From the NCBI GenBank assembly GCA_023807065.1, contig JAJJLU010000624.1:1-26587 (forward strand): a stretch of 26,587 bases of DNA, in the 5' to 3' direction. The DNA is from Isotricha intestinalis (lineage: Eukaryota; Ciliophora; Litostomatea; Vestibuliferida; Isotrichidae). Positions 9,177-17,530 of the stretch are shown piece by piece. The first letter of the stretch is position 1, and the number at the start of each line of letters is the position of its first letter. Made by a program: the position numbers and the translations under genes. Under the pieces are notes generated by a model, which saw nothing but the letters and a program-made list of their open reading frames with translations, had not been told where the DNA came from and did no database searches.

Positions 9177-10106
9177 TTAAAAAGGTTCACTGGTGTCTCC
9201 AAATCTTCCAGTAATATTAAAATCACTTTTAAAATCAGTTTTATAAAAATTAACATGGAATATTTCTAATTCTTCAATTTCAAATTTAAATTCACCTCCA
9301 GTTAAATCTCCTTTTTCACAAGAATCATCACCGTAATTTTCAGGAAATAAAGAAATACTTTTATCACTTAAAAAATTATTCCAAATTAAAATATCGCCAT
9401 CACCAAATTGAATAAAGAAAGAATCATCACAATAAACAGCAATTTTATCTTTTTTAACATTATATACTTTTTTACTATCTAAATTAAATACAAAAGCAGT
9501 ATTATCTACTTTATCAACATCCATATTTAATTCAGCTAACTTTGCCATTTCAAAATTATCTGAAGTATAACCTCCAAATCTATTTCCATTTTTTGTTTTT
9601 ATTAAAACTAATTGATGATTATTATGTCTTGTTCTTCTATGAAAAATATCATTTGTATCACCATGTAAACTACTTTTATATTCTAATCTAATTGAAACTT
9701 TACCAAATATATCTCTTATAAATTCTAATTCATCTATTGATGTTATTATGTCACTTGTATATGGGTAAAATATTGTATCTAATACATTTGCTATATGCTC
9801 TTTATTGTGATATGATAAATCATATAAAGGAGTAAATATATTTATTAAGTTCTTTGAAGATGATATATATTTTTGTAAATTTTTATTTTCCATTTTTAAA
9901 TCTTTGTTTTCTTTATTTAATGAAGATATTTGAAATGATGTATATAATGTCACACACAGAAATATTGAGGTTAGGAGAATTAAAGAAGAATATATTATTT
10001 TTGAGAATGTTATTTTTTCTGAGGCTATTGTTATTTTTGAGTGTGATGAAATTTCCATATCGAAATTTAGAAGTTTTGTTTTTTTTGAATTTACTTCATC
10101 AGACAT
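9177..10106 (-). CDS. Membrane-anchored TLDc-domain protein, 309 aa
   Basis: Residues 1-36 are polar. A single hydrophobic segment at about 37-59 is a transmembrane helix, followed by a short Lys/Glu/Asn coiled-coil stretch (60-80). From about 115 to 305 the protein matches the TLDc fold: LEYKSSLHGDTNDIFHRR, then QLVLIKTKNGNRFGGYTS (the FGGY/FGG hallmark), a D-x-AFVFNLDSKK strand, a FFIQFGDGDILIW strand in place of the usual FG-GHDI motif, and a final TGGEFKFEIEELEIF strand. TLDc proteins are linked to oxidative-stress protection and V-ATPase regulation in animals and fungi; ciliates carry many divergent members. An N-terminal membrane anchor is not the usual arrangement. The topology puts the TLDc domain after the anchor, but its side of the membrane cannot be read from sequence. 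Confidence 0.8.
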   Translation of the reverse strand: MSDEVNSKKTKLLNFDMEISSHSKITIASEKITFSKIIYSSLILLTSIFLCVTLYTSFQISSLNKENKDLKMENKNLQKYISSSKNLINIFTPLYDLSYHNKEHIANVLDTIFYPYTSDIITSIDELEFIRDIFGKVSIRLEYKSSLHGDTNDIFHRRTRHNNHQLVLIKTKNGNRFGGYTSDNFEMAKLAELNMDVDKVDNTAFVFNLDSKKVYNVKKDKIAVYCDDSFFIQFGDGDILIWNNFLSDKSISLFPENYGDDSCEKGDLTGGEFKFEIEELEIFHVNFYKTDFKSDFNITGRFGDTSEPF

Positions 10107-10351
10107 TTTTTTTTTGTTTTTTTATATATAATATTAAGATTTTTATATCTTTTTAAATTTATTAGGTTTTTGAAAAGAATAAATTATAAATATATTATTT
10201 TTTTATTCATGAATTAAAAGTATTATGTTTATTAATTATTTATTTTTGAATAAAATTATTTTTATAACTCATTTATTATTGTTGTTATATATTCTAAATA
10301 ATTTAATTATCTTTTAATAATTTAAAATTAAAAAATATTTATAAAAGTATT

Positions 10352-11800
10352 TTACAAATCAAATAAAAAACTCCTATTTTTATAAGGACAACTAGTATCA
10401 TTATTGCAGCAATTATTTCCTTCAATTAAGGTATCATTCTTGATATATTTTTCATATAAAGTTTCATTTTTAAAAATACTATTATTAATTAAATAACCGA
10501 TAATTCCACTTAAAAAAGTTCCAAAATCATTTGCAATTGTAGCACAATTAACTGAAATATCCTTATATTCTAAACCTAATTCTTTATTACTTAATATAGA
10601 ATAAAATGCTGCCACATAAGTCCCACCTCCAAGAAATCCTAATTCAAATAATAAGGGAATAAAGAAATAATAATCTACAAAATAAAAAAAATAATCCATT
10701 ATGAAAAAAAATAGTATGCTTAATATGGAAAATAGAAAAATCTCAATTGGTTGAATTTTTTTTACTATAAATAACATACTTTTTGATGTAAACATTCCTA
10801 TTTGATAAAATAATATTAAAAATTCATATTTTCCACTTCTATAGGTATGACCATTTTTTTCTTTAGAACATTGAATAGGTAAAAATCCAATATCTGTTCT
10901 TGCAGAATTTTTTACAAATATACCATTTAAACAATAAAATTGTGATAAATAAATTAAAAATAAATTAAGAATAATTCTTTTTATACGATTCATCACATAT
11001 TTAAAATTTTCAACATTCATTGGTTTATTTTTATTAGTATTATCACTTTCATCATTATTATCATTATTATTATTATTGTTATTATTATCACTATTATCAT
11101 TTTCGTTATTATTATTATTATTTATTTCATCAGTATTTAATTTCTCAAATTGATATTTTTTTCCAAAATTTGCTTCCATTTGAATTCTTTCAGTTAAAAG
11201 AAATAAAAATAAATAAATAGGTCCTAAAGGAGCTAAAAACAAATAAAGAGCTTTTGGTCTTAAATTAGGATAATATTGGCTAGCAAAATTTAAAGAAGCA
11301 CTAAATAAACCACTTAATCCAGTTCCACTAGAAAATCCTCCAACTAAATTTTTAGGAAAAGTACTTAAATAAGCTAAAATAGCACTTTCTCCTAATGCAT
11401 AAGAAGTACCTAAGATAAAACTAGGAATTAAACTTAAAAAAAAGCATACTTTATTGTTTGAAATATATTTCTTTTCATATGATATTAAAACTAAAGACAT
11501 AATTAAATAACCTGAACACATCCAAAAACATAAAAATGTTATTCTTATTTTATAAGATATATGAACTAAATATCTTGAATTTATAAATCTAGTTAATATA
11601 TTAAAAAGTGTTGAAGCTGATGTATAAAAATACATCCATGATGATAAATTTAATTCATATGATAATATTCTTCCTCCTGTCATTACTAAAATTGTTCCTA
11701 AATGATTTATTATTCCAAGAAAAAAGAAATATATCATTAAACGCATTTTCATTGATTTTGTATAAGATGAATCTTCTTTATTTTCTTTTAAAGGTTCCAT
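10352..11800 (-). CDS. CLN3: CLN3/battenin family lysosomal membrane protein, 482 aa
   Basis: A polytopic membrane protein with roughly ten hydrophobic segments. Family signatures include GESAILAYLSTFPK followed by GGFSSGTGLSGLFSA, equivalent to the SSGTG block of battenin. Near the C-terminus are FLGGGTYVAAFYSI and NCATIANDFGTFLSGIIG, matching the GG-x-AYV-x-TF and C-ISDTLGI-LSG segments. Battenin is a late-endosome/lysosome protein of the major facilitator type, implicated in glycerophosphodiester export and lysosomal homeostasis. A long Asn/Asp-rich cytosolic loop (about residues 225-260) sits between the two halves and is encoded by AAT/GAT microsatellite-like codons. The C-terminus ends in a Cys-rich patch (NNCCNNDTSCPY). 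Frame and length are complete; animal CLN3 is about 438 residues. Confidence 0.88.
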   Translation of the reverse strand: MEPLKENKEDSSYTKSMKMRLMIYFFFLGIINHLGTILVMTGGRILSYELNLSSWMYFYTSASTLFNILTRFINSRYLVHISYKIRITFLCFWMCSGYLIMSLVLISYEKKYISNNKVCFFLSLIPSFILGTSYALGESAILAYLSTFPKNLVGGFSSGTGLSGLFSASLNFASQYYPNLRPKALYLFLAPLGPIYLFLFLLTERIQMEANFGKKYQFEKLNTDEINNNNNNENDNSDNNNNNNNNDNNDESDNTNKNKPMNVENFKYVMNRIKRIILNLFLIYLSQFYCLNGIFVKNSARTDIGFLPIQCSKEKNGHTYRSGKYEFLILFYQIGMFTSKSMLFIVKKIQPIEIFLFSILSILFFFIMDYFFYFVDYYFFIPLLFELGFLGGGTYVAAFYSILSNKELGLEYKDISVNCATIANDFGTFLSGIIGYLINNSIFKNETLYEKYIKNDTLIEGNNCCNNDTSCPYKNRSFLFDL

Positions 11801-12694
11801 TTTTTATTTAATAAATTTATTTTTTATTTTCTTGTTTACTTGTTTGGAAATTAAATTTAGAGATTTGAAATTAAATATATTTATTATTTATTGTATATAT
11901 ATATACAATAAATATTTATTGATTGAATAAATTTCATAAAAGTTCCATAAAAAATCATATTTTTTATTTATTAATAATTATATTATCATTTTTTTAAATA
12001 TTCTTGAATAATATTTTTTATGAATTTAATGACGACAGTTTTTAATTAAATAAAGTATAATTATTTATGTTAAATAAAATAATTATTATTTTGAAATAAT
12101 TGTATGTTTTATGGTTATTGAAGTTTATGTTATTTAATTTCACATTAAAAAGTTTAAGATATTTAATTTTGATTGATGTTAAATTTTTTGTTGATATATT
12201 TGAAAACTTATATGATTTCATATTTAAGTTAGAAGATAAGATTAAAAAATTAGATTAAAAGGAAATAATTTATATTTTATATTACAATTTATCAAAGATA
12301 ATATTTAGAAATTTAGATTGTAAATAAAATATATTGTAATTAAAAAAATATTTAAAAGATATATTGCAATTTTATAAATTTCTGAATATTTTTTTATCAT
12401 GAATAGTTTAATAATAACAGCTATTATTTAGAATAAATAATAATAATAAATTGTGAAAAACAAATCAACGTAAGGCCAAAGAAAAATTTTATTAAAAGAA
12501 GAGAAAGAAGAATGAGTAAATAAAGATTAAATGATTTTATACTTTTTAAAAATATATTTATATTAAATTCATTAAATTAAAGCAAAATTTAAATTATCTA
12601 TTTTTTTATATCAAATATTTTCTTAAAGAAATATTATTTTGTATAATTCAGTTATTTTTTTATCTTTTTGGTTGTTTAAAAAAATAATAAAACA
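11801..12694. other. Spacer upstream of CLN3 containing a palindrome; no intact gene
   Basis: AT-rich sequence with a perfect 30-bp palindrome at 11885-11914. A short open stretch on the + strand (about 12452-12523, RPKKNFIKRRERRMSK) is too short to call. I see no tRNA or other RNA gene. Confidence 0.55.
11885..11914. repeat. Perfect 30-bp palindrome
   Basis: The sequence tatttattgtatata is followed directly by its exact reverse complement. It lies 85 bp upstream of the CLN3 start. It could form a cruciform or bind a dimeric factor. AT-only palindromes also arise by chance in such DNA, though the two internal G:C pairs and zero mismatches make this one notable. Confidence 0.8.
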
Positions 12695-13196
12695 TTAGAA
12701 AGATTTCCTCTTTTTAATCGATACTTTAACATCATCTCTTTTCAGAAAAAACTCAGAAAAAAACTCCTTATAAGTTTTTGATGTGAAATAATTAATTAAT
12801 TTAATATTTCTTACTCTATGATACACTAATTTATTTATATGGCATTGATTTCTATGATTATTATTTTAATTAAAATCTCTGAGATTGTTAGTCCATTAAT
12901 TTTTTGTTCGCAGTAATAGAAATCTCTTTTTGAAATTCAGTATTTAATTTTTTGATTATAAATTGTATCATACTGTTTGTCATGAATTAATTTTTCTTTT
13001 AGTGAGTAAATTTAGGTTTTCTTCCTCTTTTTTCTATTAAAATTATCTAATGATATTAATAAAGTTTTATTATGTGAATTTATTAGGCTTAATTCTTTCT
13101 TATTATTTTTTCAATAAATTCTTCAGTTTCTTTATTATTTGTAGAATTATAATTGTTTTGGTGTTCAATTTGATTACATAAAATTATGTTTTTCAT
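12695..13196 (-). pseudogene. Decayed AT-hook-type gene, broken by frameshifts and stops
   Basis: Reading the minus strand from ATG 13196-13194 gives a credible Asn/Glu-rich start (MKNIILCNQIEHQNNYN...EEFIEKIIRKN), then a TAA. Further on, different frames carry EKRGRKPKFTH (an AT-hook-like RGRKPK), then SLKEKLIHDKQYDTIYNQ, a TGA, and SKRDFYYCEQKINGLTISEI. A last frame carries RNQCHINKLVYHRVRNI...FFSEFFLKRDDVKVSIKKRKSF to TAA 12697-12695. Residue use (Cys, His, Trp-poor, Arg-rich) is far more coding-like than the surrounding spacer. No GT donors sit at the breaks, so short introns do not explain them. I read this as the remnant of a DNA-binding or gene-family protein; the family is unrecognised. 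Confidence 0.5.
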
Positions 13197-13292
13197 AAAT
13201 ATGATTTTGTTCAATATATATATAACCAAATAATATAATTAATTTGTTTATAATTAATGTTAATTTTTAAATTTAAATCAAATATTTAAAAA

Positions 13293-14246
13293 ATGAGTGA
13301 AAAAAAGAAACTTAATCAAGAGGATTTAACTAATACTTCTTGTGATACATTAGAAATATCAGAAGAAGAAATTTTTAATTTAAGTGCAAATATTATTCAA
13401 AGTGTTTTTAGAGGTTATATTTTAAGAAAACTATTTTTTTTTAGATTACGTTTATATTTAAATTTTTCATGGGCGTTTAATTTTTTAGAAAATTTAATGA
13501 TATTCAAATTTAAAAGAAATTCCTTTGATAAATTATTATATAAAATTAATAAAAAGAATATTAAAAAGTTACCAAATAAATATAAGAGGAGAATACCTAA
13601 AATTTATATTAGAAAAAAATATGTTTTTTTATGTGATTTTATAAGAATTAGAAGTGATAATTTTTCTATTATATCAAAAAACAAATCAATTGGAACTAAT
13701 TATGTAAAAGTCAACTCCGAAACTGAAAAAAAAATGAAATTATTAAATCTAATGAACCTAAATATAAAATCTAATAAAAGAAAATATTTTAATAAATGGA
13801 GAAAAATAAAAATATATAAATCAAATTTTTCAGAATATAAAAATGGTAAAATGGAAAACACAGGACATTTTTTTTCTTATAAAAGGAAAAATTATTCAAA
13901 TCCGAATTTATTGAAAAATGGTCTTAAATTGAATGATAATTATCCAAGTTTAAATAAAAGTTGTTCGACAAGATGGGGATTTGATCATAATATTAATTTA
14001 CAGTCTAATATTTCATTGTTCAAAATAATATTGAAAAAAATTATAATAAGAAGATATTTTGCTTTTTTTATTATGAATTATTCTAAGAAAATCAAAAATT
14101 TAAGAAATATAATTAATATTTTAACTTCCAATAATAAAAATATTTTATCGAATATTATTATTTTAATTGGCAAATTTGATAGAATAATCCTAAATGTTCT
14201 ATATAATAAAGCAAAAAATAAATTGATATTATATTTAAAAAATTAA
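13293..14246 (+). CDS. IQ-motif protein, 317 aa
   Basis: A complete frame from ATG to TAA. Residues about 31-53 form an IQ calmodulin-binding motif (NIIQSVFRGYILRKLFFFRLR, with the IQ-x3-RG-x3-RK pattern). The rest is highly basic and rich in Ile, Asn, Lys, Phe and Tyr, with predicted helices but no transmembrane segment. A KRKYFNKWRKIKIYK segment (about 163-177) vaguely resembles a single Sfi1/centrin-type repeat but does not recur. I assign no function beyond probable calmodulin or centrin binding, common among ciliate cytoskeletal proteins. It starts 96 bp beyond the decayed AT-hook gene and is transcribed away from it. The 1.5 kb downstream holds no gene. Confidence 0.65.
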   Translation: MSEKKKLNQEDLTNTSCDTLEISEEEIFNLSANIIQSVFRGYILRKLFFFRLRLYLNFSWAFNFLENLMIFKFKRNSFDKLLYKINKKNIKKLPNKYKRRIPKIYIRKKYVFLCDFIRIRSDNFSIISKNKSIGTNYVKVNSETEKKMKLLNLMNLNIKSNKRKYFNKWRKIKIYKSNFSEYKNGKMENTGHFFSYKRKNYSNPNLLKNGLKLNDNYPSLNKSCSTRWGFDHNINLQSNISLFKIILKKIIIRRYFAFFIMNYSKKIKNLRNIINILTSNNKNILSNIIILIGKFDRIILNVLYNKAKNKLILYLKN

Positions 14247-15732
14247 AAATAAAATTATATTTCATTAAAAGTCATATTAAATAAAAATAAAGAAAAAAAC
14301 TAAAATATTTATTTAAATTTTTAAAAAAATAGATAAAAAGATTAAAATCAAAAGATGGTAAATATGAAAAATAAATGTATAGAATAAGATTTAAAAATAA
14401 TAATGCTAGATTCAAATTGAGAAAAAAACAAAAAAAAAAGAAAATGAATAGCAAAATGAGAATATAAAAATTTATTTCATAAATAGTTAGTTGGAATATG
14501 AAATTTAAAAGTGGAAGATTATAAAATAAGATTTGAGAATAAACATTAAGGTTTTTTATCTTGAGAGATTTGGAGTGTTTTTAATTTTTAAATTTATTTT
14601 TATTCAATTATTTTAAAGATATTTTTCCACAATTAATTAATTTTACCATTAGAATTATTCTGGAATAAAATAATGAATTAAAAATAATTAAAATTAATTA
14701 TTCAAATATAATTTAACTTAATTAAGTATAAACAAAACAATAAAATTATTAAAACAAATTGAAACAACAATAAAAAATAATAATCTTTTAATCCTTAAAT
14801 AATTTATTATATTTCTTACAAATTATTCTATTTTTTAATTATAACTTTATGAAAATTTTTTTAAAGGTTAAATCAAATTTCTATTTTTTAATTTAGTTAT
14901 AATATTTATTGGTTTAAATAAAAGAAAAATATATTTTCATTTAAATTATTAATTAAATCAATAAATTTTTTGAAATTTTTTGTGTTCTAAGATTTAATTA
15001 AATATCAAAAAATAAAAAAAGTCAATTAATTTTATAGTTGAATGATATCAAATTAATATATTTCCTAATTATTCAGAAATCCTATTCAAAATTACTAAAA
15101 TTCAAAAATAAATTTAGAAAAATTTAAAATCTTTTTTAAAAAGGAAAAATAAAATGAATTAATATATAATTAATTTTTTAGATATAAATTAATACTTGTT
15201 CTTAAATTAAATAGTTTCACTTTCAATTTTTATATTATCAAAGTAAAAAATTATAAATCAAGATTTCGATTATTTCTTTTTTTTTTATTAATTAACTTTA
15301 TTTTGGTAGATTAAATTCAGTTTTTTTAGTATAATTTATAATTTTTATTAACACTATAAAATTATTTAGTAATAACATTAATTTATTTTATTTTAAAATT
15401 TTTATCTCTTTCATTTTAAATAGTAAAATAAAGAGAATTTTTTTATTCTTTTTAAATTATTATTTTTCGTAAAAAATTCATATCTTAATTTTTAGGGAGT
15501 GAATAATAATAACTTAATTAAAATTTTTCTATTTAGTATTTATGTAGTCTTTATTTAATATATATTTGTCATTTGATTAAATAATAATTGCTTTTGAATT
15601 TTTTTTATTATATTTTCTAGAATATAGATTTTTATATTTTTCAATAAATAATTTTTGTTCTTTTTTTTAAATTTTTAATATTTTTTGATGTTTTATTATT
15701 TACATATTATTTTTTGAGAATTATATTATTTA
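14247..15732. other. Long gene-poor spacer (about 1.5 kb)
   Basis: The largest gap in the window. It is dominated by A/T runs with stops in every frame. The only open stretches are Lys/Asn-rich (+) or Phe/Leu-rich (-) strings without start codons or balanced composition, such as the Phe/Leu-rich minus-strand frame at 14272-14454. I see no RNA gene, repeat array or element ends. A diverged relic or regulatory region is possible but unsupported. Confidence 0.55.
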
Positions 15733-16197
15733 ATGAATGAAAAGGATAAAGATAAAAATATGGAAATATGTAATTTTGTTATATCTTTAATTGGGAAATT
15801 ACATAAAGAATATTTAATAATAAATAGGATTTGTTATAAAGTAAAAAATCAATTTGGAAAACAAAAGCAATATCATTATTTAATTCAAATTAAAAAATTT
15901 TTATATAAAATGTTTAATTTAAATAAAAGAAACATAAATAAAAAAAGCAATGAAATTATATTAAAAGAATTAATTAGAGAAAATTATTTAAATAATGAAA
16001 AAAAAGAAAATATAAATGAAACTTTAATAAAATTAGGAAAAATAATAGAAGAAATGTTAAAGTTAAAATTATATCCTTCTTATTCAATAATAATATTAGG
16101 AATAGTTAGTAGAATATTTATAATTTTTGATTATTTTAATAAAAATAAAGATTTAATTGAAAAAGCTTATTTAAAAATATATATAACTAATATTTAA
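15733..16197 (+). CDS. NEPRO/Rmp1-like protein (RNase MRP-associated family), 154 aa
   Basis: The protein matches the N-terminal domain of NEPRO (nucleolus and neural progenitor protein), a family related to yeast RNase MRP subunit Rmp1. The first helix pair ends in YLIINRICYKVKNQFGKQKQ, where family members have a Y-K-N-x-NQH motif, followed by YHYLIQIKKFLYKM (F-x2-L-x2-V-x2-L-x2-L pattern). Near the end, YSIIILGIVSRIFIIF matches the hydrophobic L-GLVSRL segment. The human protein is much longer; here only the core domain is present, comparable to Rmp1. The likely role is nucleolar, in rRNA processing with RNase MRP. It is convergent with the bromodomain-NET gene, with 92 bp between stops. 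The alternative is an unrelated helical protein; motif agreement makes that less likely. Confidence 0.58.
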   Translation: MNEKDKDKNMEICNFVISLIGKLHKEYLIINRICYKVKNQFGKQKQYHYLIQIKKFLYKMFNLNKRNINKKSNEIILKELIRENYLNNEKKENINETLIKLGKIIEEMLKLKLYPSYSIIILGIVSRIFIIFDYFNKNKDLIEKAYLKIYITNI

Positions 16198-16289
16198 AAC
16201 TTTACAATTAAAATAAATAATTAATATTTATTTTAATCATTTTTATTAATATAAAAAATAATTGTTTTTAATTTTTTGAAACATGTTCA

Positions 16290-17000
16290 TTATTTAGATG
16301 AATTTGAAAGAGTATTTTCATCTAAATAATTTTTAAAATTTATACCATATTTTTCATTTTCAAAACAGTTTTTTAGAAAAATTTTTAGTTTTTCAAATTG
16401 ATTATAATCTAATTTATCAATATCAATATCAATTTCAAAATTTTCACTATAAATATCCCAATGAAAATCATCTTTAAATTCATTTAAAAATAATTGAATT
16501 TGATCTTGATTTAAACTTAATATTTCTTTTTCAATATTTTCTTTTTCTTCTTTAGTAATAATATTATTTAATTCTTTAACATTATTTTCATTTAAGAAAG
16601 TATTTATATTTTTTTCACAAAAATCACTAAAATCAAAAACTTCTTCAAATTCACTTGGATAAGCTGCATAAATTTTAAAATAATTATCTAAAACATTTCT
16701 TAAATCTTTAATAAAATTAAATATTGATTGATATTTCCCTTTTATAATATTTTCTTCAACCCGAGATAAATTAATATTTGAATTATTATTATTTCCTTTA
16801 GTATAATAAAATTTTTTTGCTAATTGATGACTTATTAAATTCTGAAATAACTGTTTTATTCTTTTATTTACTTTATCTTTTATTTTTGGAGAAATTTTAT
16901 TTCTTTTTCTTTTATTTAAATACCAAAAATCATATTTTTCATGTTTTTTTTTTTCTATATTTCTTTTTTTATTTTCTCTCTTATAATTTTCTTCAGACAT
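16290..17000 (-). CDS. Minimal BET-type protein: divergent bromodomain plus NET domain, 236 aa
   Basis: After a very basic N-terminus (1-45, probable nuclear localisation signal), residues about 45-136 resemble a bromodomain. They show a helix Z-like segment, an Asn-rich loop, then VEENIIKGKYQSIFNFIKDL, which fits the bromodomain I-x2-KL-x2-G-Y-x4-F-x2-D pattern. Residues about 148-214 (ITKEEKENIEKEILSLNQDQ onward, then FEIDIDIDKLDYNQFEKL) match the NET domain, including the E-I-EIDI-x2-L core. Bromodomain then NET is the BET arrangement, where the bromodomain reads acetylated histones and NET recruits partner proteins. This is very small, with one bromodomain. The conserved acetyl-lysine-binding Asn (the YN motif) seems replaced in FKIYAAYPSEF. 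It is divergent from the pepsin-fold gene. Confidence 0.66.
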   Translation of the reverse strand: MSEENYKRENKKRNIEKKKHEKYDFWYLNKRKRNKISPKIKDKVNKRIKQLFQNLISHQLAKKFYYTKGNNNNSNINLSRVEENIIKGKYQSIFNFIKDLRNVLDNYFKIYAAYPSEFEEVFDFSDFCEKNINTFLNENNVKELNNIITKEEKENIEKEILSLNQDQIQLFLNEFKDDFHWDIYSENFEIDIDIDKLDYNQFEKLKIFLKNCFENEKYGINFKNYLDENTLSNSSK

Positions 17001-17530
17001 AAACTGGTTTTGATTTCTTTAAATAAAATATATTTATTAAATTTATAATATAATATATTAAACGTTTCATAACTAATGTTTCAGTTTTTCAAATTTTTAT
17101 CATTTTTTTTTTTTATATCTTATTCTTATTATCTTTAAATTACATTAATTCATTTCCTTTTTTTCATTTACTCCAAAAATTTTTTTTTCATTGAGTTTTT
17201 ATTTAATTTTAAGATTGTTTTTTTAGTTATTTTAGATTAAAGGACAAATTTCAATATACTATATTAAATTTAATTTTTATTTTTGAAATTTATTATTTTT
17301 CACTTTAGACTTTAGTTTTATATTACTTTTCATTATTTTTATGAATATAAAAGATATTTATTAAAAATTTAAAACAAATTAGATATTATTTTTTCATCTA
17401 AGAACATTGTTAAATATAACAAGAAATTATCCTTGATAAAAATATTTTTATTGGAAAATTTAAAAAAAAGAAAAAAAAAATTAAAAAAAAAAAAAAATTA
17501 AAAAAAAATGATAATAAATACATTTCTAAA
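17001..17530. other. Divergent spacer between the BET-like and pepsin-fold genes
   Basis: About 530 bp containing both promoters. A dense A-tract region (about 17460-17509) lies just before the plus-strand start and could exclude nucleosomes. No other motif seen. Confidence 0.5.

Noticed and set aside
11030..11130. Asn/Asp codon microsatellite inside CLN3
   Set aside because: In-frame low-complexity loop common in AT-rich protist proteins; kept as part of the gene rather than a separate element.
10352..11800. Lipase, TLDc and CLN3 genes as a lysosomal gene cluster
   Set aside because: They have different promoters and are interrupted by unrelated genes; eukaryotic adjacency on this scale gives no real support for shared function.
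12452..12523. Short + strand stretch RPKKNFIKRRERRMSK ending in TAA
   Set aside because: Basic and slightly reminiscent of the AT-hook relic, but about 20 codons, no proper start and no continuation. Chance in Lys/Arg-rich A-tract DNA cannot be excluded.
13779..13823. Possible Sfi1/centrin-type repeat in the IQ-motif protein
   Set aside because: Only one KWRK-like match; Sfi1 needs many spaced copies, so the gene is described only by its IQ motif.
14272..14454. 60-codon Phe/Leu-rich minus-strand ORF in the long spacer
   Set aside because: The composition is what an antisense reading of A-rich DNA gives; no family motif and no supporting context.
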